A stretch of DNA of 64,000 nucleotides from NCBI GenBank assembly GCA_964493515.1, contig CAZBNJ010000003.1, positions 10,616-74,615 on the forward strand, read 5' to 3'. The translations under genes were made by a program, and so were the position numbers. The notes under the pieces were generated by a model. That model did no database searches. It had not been told where the DNA came from and worked only from the letters and a program-made list of their open reading frames with translations. The DNA comes from CANRIN01 sp964493515. Lineage in GTDB: Bacteria > Bacillota > Clostridia > Oscillospirales > JAAYOS01. Below are positions 32,366-40,234 of the stretch, in pieces. Each line of letters opens with the position of its first letter. Within the stretch, counting starts at the first letter, position 1.

Positions 32366-33118
32366 CTATTCAAAACGACGGGTTATCTCATCGGCAAGGC
32401 GGAGATATGCCTCCGCGCCGCGCGACGAACGGTCGTAGTCGAAGATGGGACGCCCGAAGGACGGAGCTTCGGACAGGCGAACGTTGCGGGGAATGACCGC
32501 GCCGAACATCTTGCCGGGGAAGTGGCGCTTGACCTCCTCCGCGACCTGCGCCGAGAGATTGGTGCGCGAGTCGTACATGGTGAGGAGTATGCCGTCGAGG
32601 TCAAGCGAGGTATTCAGCCGCGAGCGGACCATACGAAGGGTGTACATCAGGTCGGCAAGTCCCTCGAGCGCGAAATATTCGCACTGGACGGGGACGATGA
32701 CGCCGTCGGCGGCACAGAGCGCGCCGAGCGTGATAAGTCCGAGCGACGGCGGGCAGTCGATGATTATGTAGTCGTATTCGGAGCGAAGCGGCTCGAGCGC
32801 GCGGCGAATTATCGTCTCGCGGTTGGACATTCCGACAAGCTCGATCTCCGCGCCCGCAAGCTCCTTGTTCGAGGCGATGAGGTCGCCGTAATCGGTGCGG
32901 CGCACGGCGTCGCGAGCCGCGACGTTGCCGCATATCACGTCGTAGATGGTGTTTCCGGACAGCTTATCCGCGCCGATGCCGCTGGTAGAGTTGCCCTGCG
33001 GGTCGAGGTCGATGAGCAGCACCCGACTGCCGCGACTTTTCAGCGCGGCGGTGAGATTTACGCAGGTGGTCGTCTTGCCGACGCCGCCTTTCTGGTTTGC
33101 GACTGCGAATATGCGCAT
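32366..33118 (-). CDS. parA: chromosome partitioning ATPase ParA (Soj)
   Basis: A 250-residue Walker-type ATPase. The deviant Walker A is KGGVGKTT at 10-17, with the signature lysine, and the DNA-binding dimer is built around DLDPQGNSTSG. It starts the parA-parB-coiled-coil operon; parB follows after 34 bases. With ParB and parS it moves origins apart and, in B. subtilis, also regulates DnaA, whose gene is 24 kb away here. Confidence 0.97.
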   Translation of the reverse strand: MRIFAVANQKGGVGKTTTCVNLTAALKSRGSRVLLIDLDPQGNSTSGIGADKLSGNTIYDVICGNVAARDAVRRTDYGDLIASNKELAGAEIELVGMSNRETIIRRALEPLRSEYDYIIIDCPPSLGLITLGALCAADGVIVPVQCEYFALEGLADLMYTLRMVRSRLNTSLDLDGILLTMYDSRTNLSAQVAEEVKRHFPGKMFGAVIPRNVRLSEAPSFGRPIFDYDRSSRGAEAYLRLADEITRRFE

Positions 33119-33151
33119 ATAGTCCCCCCTTACAGACAGTATTCCAGTCTC

Positions 33152-33179
33152 ATTATACCATAAATTACGACAAACGCAA
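33152..33179 (-). promoter_or_regulatory. parA operon promoter
   Basis: TTGCGT (33179-33174), 16 bases, TATAAT (33157-33152) with an extended TGg, 34 bases before the parA start. Confidence 0.65.
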
Positions 33180-33258
33180 TATGCAAAAATCGTTCGACGT
33201 GAGCGACGTTCATTCGACGGCGCAGGTATCGAATCGGGGAAAAGGTTCGGATTTTTGC

Positions 33259-33303
33259 GGGAAATACGGCGAAACGCGCGATATTTCCCACTTTACATTT
33301 CCC
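33259..33303. promoter_or_regulatory. three Noc-site half-words upstream of noc
   Basis: GGGAAAT(A) at 33259-33266, (T)ATTTCCC at 33282-33289 and ATTTCCC at 33297-33303. The Noc binding site of B. subtilis is ATTTCCCGGGAAAT, so these are half-sites in an unusual arrangement. No full site is seen in the window. Confidence 0.3.
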
Positions 33304-33322
33304 AAAGCCAAGGAGTAGGATT

Positions 33323-33391
33323 ATGAGTGAGGAAAAACGAAAATGTTCCACGTGGAACATTTTTGTGAAAAGAGGAGGAATCGCAAGATGA
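33323..33391 (+). CDS. short leader ORF overlapping the noc start and containing parS
   Basis: A 22-codon ORF (MSEEKRKCSTWNIFVKRGG and three more residues) with a strong ribosome site AAGGAG at 33309-33314. Its TGA overlaps the noc ATG as ATGA, the geometry of translational coupling. The parS site supplies codons CSTWN. Whether the peptide has a role, or the ORF only feeds ribosomes to noc, cannot be told. An alternative is a longer noc starting at ATG 33343 inside parS (MFHVEH). Confidence 0.4.
   Translation: MSEEKRKCSTWNIFVKRGGIAR
33344..33359. promoter_or_regulatory. parS site (exact) upstream of noc
   Basis: TGTTCCACGTGGAACA 29 bases before the chosen noc start and inside a 22-codon leader ORF. 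Confidence 0.85.
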
Positions 33392-34179
33392 AACAGCGTA
33401 TACGAAAGCTGTACACCGCCGAGATACTGCCAAATCCCGCTCAGCCGCGGAGGGTGTTCAGCGAAGGACCGCTTCGCGAGCTGTCGGACAGCATCCGCGA
33501 GTACGGCGTTTTGCAGCCGCTGGTGGTTCGGCGTGTGGACGGCGGCTGGGAGCTGGTGGCGGGGGAACGTCGTCTCCGCGCGGCACGGCTCGCGGGATTG
33601 GAGCGGGTGCCCTGTGTGGAGGTGGACGCGGACGACCGTCGGTCGAGCGTGCTGGCGCTCATCGAGAACATCCAGCGCCGCGACCTCGACTTTGTGGAGC
33701 AGGCGGAGGGAATAAAGCGGCTTATCGACATATATCAATTCTCGCAGGAGGAGGCCGCGGCGAGGCTGGGGCTGTCGCAGAGCGCGGTGGCGAACAAGCT
33801 GCGGGTGCTCCGCCTGGATGCGAAGGCGCTCGGGATGCTGCGCCGCTCGGGATGCGGGGAACGCCACGCGCGGGCGCTGCTCAAGCTGGAGGACGCGGAG
33901 ATGCAGCGGTCGGCGGCGGAGACGGTGGTAGCTCGCGGGCTGAACGTCGCGGACACCGAGGCGCTGGTCGAGCGGATGCTCGCGGGAAAGCCGGAGCGCA
34001 GATCGAAGCGCAAGCGGATATTCGTGCTAAAGGATGTGAGGATATTCCTGAACACGGTGCGCGAGGCGGTGGGACTGATGCGCACGGCGGGGCTGGACGC
34101 GTCGGCGGACGAGCGCGAGGAGGGGGACGCGCTGGTTGTGACGGTGAGAATTCCTAAGAGGAGAGAAGCGGTCAGATAG
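33388..34179 (+). CDS. noc: nucleoid occlusion protein Noc (ParB paralogue)
   Basis: A 263-residue ParB-family protein starting at ATG 33388 with GAGGAGGA upstream. It has ELVAGERRLRAARLAG in the CTP-binding domain, the helix-turn-helix FSQEEAAARLGLSQSAVANK and a C-terminal domain with RIFLNTVREAVGLM and a VVTVRIPKRR ending that parallels B. subtilis Noc rather than ParB. The amphipathic membrane-targeting helix of Noc is not evident at this start; an upstream start at 33343 would add 15 residues. It is divergent from parA and is the classical neighbour of rsmG and mnmG. Confidence 0.85.
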   Translation: MKQRIRKLYTAEILPNPAQPRRVFSEGPLRELSDSIREYGVLQPLVVRRVDGGWELVAGERRLRAARLAGLERVPCVEVDADDRRSSVLALIENIQRRDLDFVEQAEGIKRLIDIYQFSQEEAAARLGLSQSAVANKLRVLRLDAKALGMLRRSGCGERHARALLKLEDAEMQRSAAETVVARGLNVADTEALVERMLAGKPERRSKRKRIFVLKDVRIFLNTVREAVGLMRTAGLDASADEREEGDALVVTVRIPKRREAVR

Positions 34180-34219
34180 AAAAAGCGAGATGTTCTCGAC
34201 GTGGAACATCTCGCTTTTT
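34180..34219. terminator. terminator with a broken parS-like centre
   Basis: Sixteen-base perfect arms AAAAAGCGAGATGTTC and complement around an eight-base loop. The loop region is a parS with altered centre (34191-34208), no longer palindromic. It ends noc and can also end rsmG on the other strand. Confidence 0.75.
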
Positions 34220-34232
34220 GTCGGCGGGAAAA

Positions 34233-34901
34233 TCACAGCGGGCTTGTTTTTATCTTTCCCCACGGACGGGGATAGGCGGCGGGGGTGGGCGCTGCCTTTT
34301 GCACCGGCTGGAGCCGCATGAGCGCCGGTTCACCGTGCGAATCGACCAGCGTGTAGTCGAACGGGTCGAGCAGACTGCCGCCGAGCTTCTTTGCCGCGGT
34401 CGACGCCTCGGCTATCTCGTCGGCGGCGCGCGCGGTCTTGTACGCGAGCAGCGTGCCTCCGACGCGCAGGAGCGGCAGGCACAGCTCGCAGAGCGCGCGG
34501 GTAGCGGTGACCGCCCGCGCTGTGGCGAAGTCGAACGACTCGCGGCGGTCGGAGTGGCCAAGCTCCTCGGCGCGCGCGGTGATGACCTCGACATTCGGCA
34601 GGTCGAGCGTTTCGGCGACGCGGGAGAGGAAGGCGGTGCGCTTCGCGAGCGAGTCGCAGAGGGTCACGCGCAGGCGGGGAAGCGCGATGGCGAGCACCAT
34701 CCCGGGGAAGCCGGCGCCGGTGCCGACGTCAATGAGCGACGGAAAGTCGTCCCCAAAACCGCAACCGGTTTCAAAAAATGTTCCACGTGGAACATTTTTT
34801 GAAATCGCGACCGACTCGGGTTTATACATCAGTGGGGCGAGACTGTCCAGAAAGTGACGGGTGGCAAGCTCGGACTCGGTGGCGGGCCCGATGAGGTTCA
34901 T
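34233..34901 (-). CDS. rsmG: 16S rRNA m7G527 methyltransferase RsmG (start codon lost)
   Basis: From the first ATG in frame (34901) 222 residues can be read: HFLDSLAP, then the SAM motif LIDVGTGAGFPGMVLAI and SFDFATARAVTA. This omits the usual N-terminal helix. The same frame stays open upstream and encodes a normal RsmG start (RTTAELARALADGG, YASLVVEQNKTMNLI) back to 35015, where AAAGGAGG is followed by AGG instead of ATG. Base 35014 is therefore probably wrong or mutated. A 36-bp parS palindrome sits inside the gene before the SAM motif as VPRGTFF, in about 20 extra residues. Confidence 0.9.
   Translation of the reverse strand: MNLIGPATESELATRHFLDSLAPLMYKPESVAISKNVPRGTFFETGCGFGDDFPSLIDVGTGAGFPGMVLAIALPRLRVTLCDSLAKRTAFLSRVAETLDLPNVEVITARAEELGHSDRRESFDFATARAVTATRALCELCLPLLRVGGTLLAYKTARAADEIAEASTAAKKLGGSLLDPFDYTLVDSHGEPALMRLQPVQKAAPTPAAYPRPWGKIKTSPL
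34769..34804. repeat. 36-bp perfect palindrome with parS centre, inside rsmG
   Basis: TTTCAAAAAATGTTCCAC and its complement. It would form a terminator-like hairpin with a six-base U run in the rsmG mRNA, yet lies inside the reading frame. Confidence 0.8.
34779..34794. promoter_or_regulatory. parS site (exact) inside rsmG
   Basis: TGTTCCACGTGGAACA at the centre of the 36-bp palindrome, read as VPRGT. Confidence 0.8.
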
Positions 34902-36727
34902 CGTTTTGTTCTGCTCGACGACAAGGCTTGCATAGGCGCAGAGCTTTTCGGCGGCATCGGCGGGAAGAGATATCCCACCGTCTGCGAGTGCGCGGGCAAG
35001 TTCGGCGGTGGTCCTAGGGCGCCTCCTTTCCTCGATTCGAGCCAGAGCATCAGCGCGGCGACGTCGGCGGGGTTGACCCCCTCCAGGCGTCCCGCCTGAC
35101 CGAGCGTGCGCGGCTGTGCGGCGGACAGCTTCTGCCGCGCCTCGATGCGCAGTCCGGCGATAGCCGAGTAGTCGATGTCGGCGGGAAGTAGCAGGTTTTC
35201 CGACCGCTCGGCGGCACGTCGTTCCGCCTCGGCACGGGCGATGTAGCCCTCATATTTGGCGGATATCTCGACCTGCTCGCAGACATCNNNNNNNNNNNNN
35301 NNNNNNNNNNNNNNNNNNNNNNNNNNNNNNNNNNNNNNNNNNNNNNNNNNNNNNNNNNNNNNNNNNNNNNNNNNNNNNNNNNNNNNNTCCTGGCGAAGCA
35401 CCAGGCGGTGTTCCGAGCGGGAGGTCATCATGCGGTACGGCTCGTGCGCGCCCTTGGTGACGAGGTCGTCTATCATCACGCCGACAAGCCCCTGTGTGCG
35501 GTCGACGGTGTGCTCGCTGAGTCCGAGCGCGCGGCGCGCGGCGTTTGCACCCGCGATAAGCCCCAGCGCGGCGGCCTCCTCATAGCCGGACGTGCCGAGG
35601 AACTGTCCCGCGCCGTAGAGACCGTCCACCTTTTTGGACATCAGCGTGGGCGAGAACTCGGTAGGGTCGGCACAGTCGTACTCGATGGCGTAGGCGGGTC
35701 GGGTGAACTCGGCGTGCTCGAGACCTTCGATGGAGCGCACCAGCGCGAGCTGGACGTCCTCCGGCAGCGACGAACTCAGTCCCTGGAGGTAGAGCTCGCC
35801 GCCGTCCAGCTCGGTAGGCTCGACGAACACCGGATGGCGAGACTTGTCGGCGAAGCGCACGACCTTGTCCTCGATAGAGGGGCAGTAGCGCGGGCCGGTG
35901 CCCACGATGTCGCCGCCGTAGAGCGGCGAGCGGTGAAGGTTGTCGCGTATTATTTGATGTGTGCGCTCGTTGGTGTAGGTCAGGTGGCAGACCGCGCGGT
36001 TCGGCGGCAGCTCGGGGGTGAGGAAGCTGAACGGCGCGAGGTCGCGTTCGCCGTACTGCACCGCCATGCGGCTGAAATCGACGGTGGACGCGTGGACGCG
36101 CGGGGGAGTGCCGGTCTTGAAGCGGCGTATCGACAGTCCGAGCGCGACAAGCGACTCGGTCAGCGCGTCGGCGGGGAACATCCCGTCGGGACCCGCCGAG
36201 CGGGAGTAGTCGCCGACGAATATCTTTCCGCCAAGGAACGTGCCCGACGCGATGACCACGCATTTTGCGCGGAACAGTGCGCCGAGCGCGGTCTCGAGAA
36301 CAAGGCGACAGGGGGAGTCGGAGGATTGCGGTTCAACGCAAATCGACCGAATCTCCGCCTGCTTCAGCCACAGGTTGGGCTGACGCTCGAGCGCGTGCTT
36401 CATGTACAGCCGATATGCCGAGCGGTCGGCCTGCGCGCGGGGAGAGCGGACGGCGGGACCCTTGCCGCGTCCGAGCATTCTGAACTGGATGCAGCAGGCA
36501 TCGGCGGCGCGTGCCATCTCACCGCCGAGCGCGTCCACCTCGCGGACCAGACAGCCCTTCGCGCTGCCGCCTATCGACGGATTGCAGGGCATATTGCCCA
36601 CCGCGTCGAGGTTTATCGAGAACACCACCGTGCGTGCGCCGATGCGCGCCGACGCGAGCGCGGCTTCGATGCCCGCGTGACCCGCGCCGATGACGGCAAC
36701 GTCAAACTCTCCGGCGAGATATTTCAT
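34898..36727 (-). CDS. mnmG: tRNA uridine-5-carboxymethylaminomethyl synthesis enzyme MnmG (gapped, stop codon lost)
   Basis: The FAD-binding partner of MnmE: GAGHAGIEAALASARIG at about 14-30, NPSIGGSAKG, and the C-terminal QPRTLGQAGRLEGVNPADVAALMLWLESR. A run of 100 Ns (35288-35387) removes part of the middle; the whole as assembled is about 50 residues short. After LESRKGGAL the frame runs on into rsmG for about 38 unnatural residues because codon 35014-35012 is GGA; a T at that position would give TGA exactly there. Its ATG overlaps the amylase stop (ATGA). Confidence 0.92.
   Translation of the reverse strand: MKYLAGEFDVAVIGAGHAGIEAALASARIGARTVVFSINLDAVGNMPCNPSIGGSAKGCLVREVDALGGEMARAADACCIQFRMLGRGKGPAVRSPRAQADRSAYRLYMKHALERQPNLWLKQAEIRSICVEPQSSDSPCRLVLETALGALFRAKCVVIASGTFLGGKIFVGDYSRSAGPDGMFPADALTESLVALGLSIRRFKTGTPPRVHASTVDFSRMAVQYGERDLAPFSFLTPELPPNRAVCHLTYTNERTHQIIRDNLHRSPLYGGDIVGTGPRYCPSIEDKVVRFADKSRHPVFVEPTELDGGELYLQGLSSSLPEDVQLALVRSIEGLEHAEFTRPAYAIEYDCADPTEFSPTLMSKKVDGLYGAGQFLGTSGYEEAAALGLIAGANAARRALGLSEHTVDRTQGLVGVMIDDLVTKGAHEPYRMMTSRSEHRLVLRQXXXXXXXXXXXXXXXXXXXXXXXXXXXXXXXXXXDVCEQVEISAKYEGYIARAEAERRAAERSENLLLPADIDYSAIAGLRIEARQKLSAAQPRTLGQAGRLEGVNPADVAALMLWLESRKGGALGPPPNLPAHSQTVGYLFPPMPPKSSAPMQALSSSRTKR
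35288..35387. other. assembly gap (100 Ns) inside mnmG
   Basis: A round-number run that is probably a placeholder. MnmG is normally about 625 residues, so the true missing sequence is likely nearer 250 bases. Confidence 0.95.
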
Positions 36728-38775
36728 AATTTCACCAGCACGCGGACGGACAGCGGCGCGAGCTCGAGGGAGTCGTCGTCGACCGAGAACCGTTCGCAGG
36801 TCGCGATGTCGAAAAATGTTCCACGTGGAACATTCACGGTCTGGGGAGAATGGGAGGAATTCAGAACGAGGAGGACATCGTTTTGCGACGCTCTGTTCGC
36901 TCCATTCGGAGATTGACTTTCGGAAAGCGCGGAAGCGTTGCGGCGCAACGATCTGCGCATCACCATCGCACGGTCGTTCGTGTAGTCGAAGAAGATGTCG
37001 CCGTCGACCAGCGCGTCAAGCTCGGTGCGCGCCTTGGCGAGCAGTCGATACCAGTCGAGTATCGAGCGGACGGGGTGCGCCCGGTCGTAGCGGGTGTGGA
37101 ATTTCGGTTCGCCGTCACGACCCCACGCAAAGGTGCGACGGCAGAACGGATCCTCCGCGCCCTCCATGCCTATCTCGTCGCCGTAGTAGATGGTCGGGCT
37201 GCCGACAAAGCAGAACTGGATAGCGGCGGCTATCTTCAGCAGCGCGACCGCGACCGCTCGTCGCTCGGACGGGACACGCAGCCTTGCGTGCTCCTCCTTC
37301 GGTCCGGCAAACGCTCCGTCGTCCACGCCGAGCAGTGTGAGTATGCGCGGCGTGTCGTGCGTGCCGAGTATGTTCATCGAATTTTTTATCGCGTAGGGGG
37401 GATAGTTTTCGAGCAGGTCGAGCATCTCGTCGCGGAAGTCCTCGGCGCGTCCGCCGCGCAGGAATCGCACCAGCGACGAGCGGAACACATAGCCCATCAC
37501 CGCGTCCAAGCCGCCGTCGAGCAGGTATTTCCGCCGCTCGGAGTAGCTTATCTTGTTTGACGCGTCCTCCCAGACCTCGCCAAGCACGAACGCGTCGCTC
37601 TTCTCGGCGCGCGCAGCGGCGGATATCTCGCGGATGAAGTCGTCGGGCAGCTCGTCGGCGACGTCCAGCCGCCAACCGTCCGCGCCCTCGCGCAGCCAAC
37701 GGCGCACGACCTTGTCGCAGATGAAGCTGCGGTAGGACGGCGCGGCCTCGTTTACGGCGGGCAGGGTGTCTATGCCCCACCAGCTGTCGTACATATTCGG
37801 CCATCGGGTGAACCGAAACCAGCCGAAATACTCGCTTTCACGCGACTGATACGCGCCGACCGACGGGTAGCGGTCGTCACGGTTGAAGTAGACGCTGTCC
37901 GAGCCGGTGTGATTGAACACGCCGTCGAGCATCACCCGCATACCCCTCTCGTGAGCTGCGTCGCAGAAGGCACGGAAGTCGTCGAGCGAGCCGAGCATCG
38001 GGTCTATTTTCTCATAGTCCGCCGTGTTGTAGCGGTGGTTTGAGAACGACTCGAAGATGGGGTTCAGGTAGATAGTGGTAACGCCGAGCGACCTGAGATA
38101 GTCGAGCTTATCGCGTATCCCGGCAAAATTGCCGCCGAAAAATTCGCGGTTGGTCACCTGCATACTGCCCTCGAAAAACTCGGCGCGCGCGATCGGATCC
38201 TCGTCCCACTTCATCAGCTTTCGCTTGCGGGTGTCGGGGGTGCTGCCGTCGCAGAGGGGGGTGTCGGGGTGCAGTTTATCGCCCGAACGCGCGAATCGGT
38301 CGGGGAATATCTGGTATGTCACGCCGCGACCGAACCAGTCGGGAACATCACGCGGCTCGTATACGGTAAGTTGAAACGGATGGGCGGATGCCGCTCCGTA
38401 AAACTCGGCGACGCCTCCGCTGCGACCCGGGCGCGCGCCGTAGCGGAAGTATCCGCCGTCGTTTTCAAAGCGGAAGTGGTAGAAGCAAAGACCGATGTAG
38501 TCGCCGCATCCGACCGCTCCGAGATCCAGCTCGACCTCGAACAGCTCGCGGTCGCCGCACTGTTCCACGTGAAACATCTCCAGCTCGACCACGCGGGGGA
38601 CCGACTGCGCGGGGTCGTCCTCGAGATGGTAGTCGTCAAACTCGACGACCAGATATCCGCGAAGGGGGACGCGATAGCTCTCGGGATAGGCGCGGAAGCG
38701 TATCTTCTCACCGCGCGGGACCGCGCCGAGGGGTGTGCGGCAGTCGAGAGAGCGCGAATCGTATATTGGAAGCAA
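36724..38775 (-). CDS. GH13 alpha-amylase / neopullulanase-like glycoside hydrolase
   Basis: A 683-residue enzyme starting at TTG 38775 behind AAAGGAG. The barrel begins near 150 (GVTYQIFPDRFARSGD). Region I is DGVFNHTG at 284-291; the nucleophile is Asp371 in DGWRLDVADE; the acid is Glu400 in LGEVWED; the third acid is Asp474 in LGTHDT. An N-terminal beta domain of about 140 residues precedes it. No signal peptide is seen, so it is cytoplasmic and probably acts on imported maltodextrins or glycogen. Two parS sites lie within it, read as VPRGTFF and MFHVEQ. It is cotranscribed with mnmG, an odd pairing. Confidence 0.92.
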   Translation of the reverse strand: MLPIYDSRSLDCRTPLGAVPRGEKIRFRAYPESYRVPLRGYLVVEFDDYHLEDDPAQSVPRVVELEMFHVEQCGDRELFEVELDLGAVGCGDYIGLCFYHFRFENDGGYFRYGARPGRSGGVAEFYGAASAHPFQLTVYEPRDVPDWFGRGVTYQIFPDRFARSGDKLHPDTPLCDGSTPDTRKRKLMKWDEDPIARAEFFEGSMQVTNREFFGGNFAGIRDKLDYLRSLGVTTIYLNPIFESFSNHRYNTADYEKIDPMLGSLDDFRAFCDAAHERGMRVMLDGVFNHTGSDSVYFNRDDRYPSVGAYQSRESEYFGWFRFTRWPNMYDSWWGIDTLPAVNEAAPSYRSFICDKVVRRWLREGADGWRLDVADELPDDFIREISAAARAEKSDAFVLGEVWEDASNKISYSERRKYLLDGGLDAVMGYVFRSSLVRFLRGGRAEDFRDEMLDLLENYPPYAIKNSMNILGTHDTPRILTLLGVDDGAFAGPKEEHARLRVPSERRAVAVALLKIAAAIQFCFVGSPTIYYGDEIGMEGAEDPFCRRTFAWGRDGEPKFHTRYDRAHPVRSILDWYRLLAKARTELDALVDGDIFFDYTNDRAMVMRRSLRRNASALSESQSPNGANRASQNDVLLVLNSSHSPQTVNVPRGTFFDIATCERFSVDDDSLELAPLSVRVLVKL
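36817..36832. promoter_or_regulatory. parS site (exact) inside the amylase gene
   Basis: TGTTCCACGTGGAACA near the 3' end of the gene, read as VPRGT. Confidence 0.8.
38561..38576. promoter_or_regulatory. parS site (B. subtilis consensus form) inside the amylase gene
   Basis: TGTTCCACGTGAAACA, identical to the canonical B. subtilis parS and one base from the local palindrome; read as FHVEQ near the N-terminus. Confidence 0.8.
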
Positions 38776-38803
38776 ACGGACACTCCTTTATATATTATAA
38801 TGA

Positions 38804-38809
38804 AGAAAA
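38804..38809 (-). promoter_or_regulatory. -10 box of the amylase-mnmG-rsmG operon
   Basis: TATAAT on the minus strand 28 bases before the TTG start; no convincing -35. Confidence 0.4.
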
Positions 38810-38839
38810 TAGACAGGCCATGTTTAGAAGTAGAAACCG

Positions 38840-38930
38840 GAACTCCGACCGGTTTCGCGAAGCGAAATTGTGCCCGATCCGGCATGGGCACGAAGGGAGG
38901 AGTTCAGCGCAAAGGGTTATTCCTTTGCGC
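38840..38930 (+). repeat. structured intergenic repeat, family R, copy R4
   Basis: P1 GAACTCC 38840-38846 with GGAGTTC 38899-38905; P2 GTGCCC 38870-38875 with GGGCAC 38886-38891; P3 GCGCAAAGG 38907-38915 with CCTTTGCGC 38922-38930. The P3 arm overlaps the 3' end of ricT on the other strand. No parS is attached. Confidence 0.55.
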
Positions 38931-39954
38931 GGCGTCCACCGCGGCGACGGCGTGGCTTCTGCTCGGAACCGCCCTCGCCCTGCGAACCGTCGGTCGACTG
39001 CCGATCGCGGAGGGGAGCGCGGTGCTCCTTCTGCGGCTGCTCGCCGTCATCGGATGTCTCCGACTTCTGCGGACGCGGCGCGCGGGGAGGCTTTTCGGAT
39101 GCCGCCGGACGCTGACCGCCTGCCTGACCGAGACGCGCCTTGCCGTTGCGCAGCACCTCGATGTCGTCGATGTGGTAGTATTTCGCGGAAAACTCGTCGC
39201 CGTTCTCGAGAAGCACTCGGAGCTGGCGGCGGAGCAGATTTATCGCGGTGACGGTGCCCTCGCCGTCGACGGTGCGGACGAGCGAGCCGAGCTTCGGCGT
39301 GGTCTTGAGCAGCTCGCTGTAAGCCTCCTGCTCATATTTCAGGCAGCACATCAGTCTGCCGCAGGTGCCGCTTATCTTGGTAGGGCTGAGCGACAGCGAC
39401 TGGTCCTTTGCCATCTTTATCGAGACGGGGTGGAACTCGCGCAGGAACTGCGAGCAGCAGAACGGACGCCCGCAGATACCGAGTCCGCCGAGCATCTTTG
39501 CCTTGTCGCGCACGCCGACCTGGCGCAGCTCCACGCGGGTGTGATACTGCGCGACCAGGTCACGCACCAGCTCGCGGAAGTCGACGCGGTTCTCGGACAC
39601 GAAGCTGAACACCATCTTGCTGCCGTCCAGCGACCGCTCGGCGCTTATCACGCGCATATCCAGGTTTCGGGCGTCGGCGCAGTCCTGACAGAAGTTCCGC
39701 GCGGCAAGCTCCTCCTGCTCGCGGGCGGCGGCTTTCGCCAGATCGTCCTCGTTCGCGCGGCGCATAACCTTGCGGAACGGCGGGACTATCTTGTCGTCGG
39801 CGACCATCCGATTGGACGCCACGCACTCGCCAAGCTCGCTGCCGGCAGCGGTCTCGACCACCAGCTTCGCGCCCTCCTCATACTGCGCGCCGCACGGGTC
39901 GAAGTAGTAGGTCTTGCCCGCGCCGCGGAAACGTATTCCGACAATTTCGGTCAT
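38917..39954 (-). CDS. ricT: PSP1-domain protein RicT (YaaT)
   Basis: A 345-residue protein starting at ATG 39954 behind GGAGG. The PSP1 domain is shown by the conserved run CGRPFCCSQFLREFHPVSIKMAK and by GTCGRLMCCLKYE, whose cysteines bind iron-sulfur clusters in the RicAFT complex that promotes RNase Y-dependent mRNA maturation in B. subtilis. The last 60 residues are a basic, Pro/Gln-rich tail ending RRRRGGRRAKE, plausible for RNA binding. It stands alone with a strong promoter. Confidence 0.9.
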   Translation of the reverse strand: MTEIVGIRFRGAGKTYYFDPCGAQYEEGAKLVVETAAGSELGECVASNRMVADDKIVPPFRKVMRRANEDDLAKAAAREQEELAARNFCQDCADARNLDMRVISAERSLDGSKMVFSFVSENRVDFRELVRDLVAQYHTRVELRQVGVRDKAKMLGGLGICGRPFCCSQFLREFHPVSIKMAKDQSLSLSPTKISGTCGRLMCCLKYEQEAYSELLKTTPKLGSLVRTVDGEGTVTAINLLRRQLRVLLENGDEFSAKYYHIDDIEVLRNGKARLGQAGGQRPAASEKPPRAPRPQKSETSDDGEQPQKEHRAPLRDRQSTDGSQGEGGSEQKPRRRRGGRRAKE

Positions 39955-39998
39955 TATTATACCTCCAAACGGTGGATAAACATAGTCATACACAATAT

Positions 39999-40026
39999 AT
40001 TATACCGCAGAAATCGTAGCTGTCAA
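39999..40026 (-). promoter_or_regulatory. ricT promoter
   Basis: TTGACA (40026-40021), 16 bases, TATAAT (40004-39999). A one-mismatch DnaA box (GGTGGATAA, 39971-39979) lies in the leader. Confidence 0.75.
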
Positions 40027-40110
40027 GCGCGATTGCGGACAGTCTCCGAGGAGAAAAGTCACACTTTTGGAGAGTGCTGAAAATTTTTGAAAAAATATGT
40101 GAAAAAACGC

Positions 40111-40138
40111 TTGCAATTCCGTGGGAGTCTGCTATAAT
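40111..40138 (+). promoter_or_regulatory. promoter of the SLH surface protein
   Basis: TTGCAA, 16 bases, extended TGcTATAAT, with a leader of about 90 bases before the ATG. Confidence 0.7.
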
Positions 40139-40234
40139 AGGGCTACACAAGGGGGAACTACACCTAATTTGTCGAATACCGCCGCCATGTGCGGCAAACC
40201 AAATAACCTTTTACCACGAAAGGAGAGAGCGAAT

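Noticed and set aside
39971..39979. GGTGGATAA as a DnaA box before ricT
   Set aside because: One mismatch at an important position and no second box nearby.
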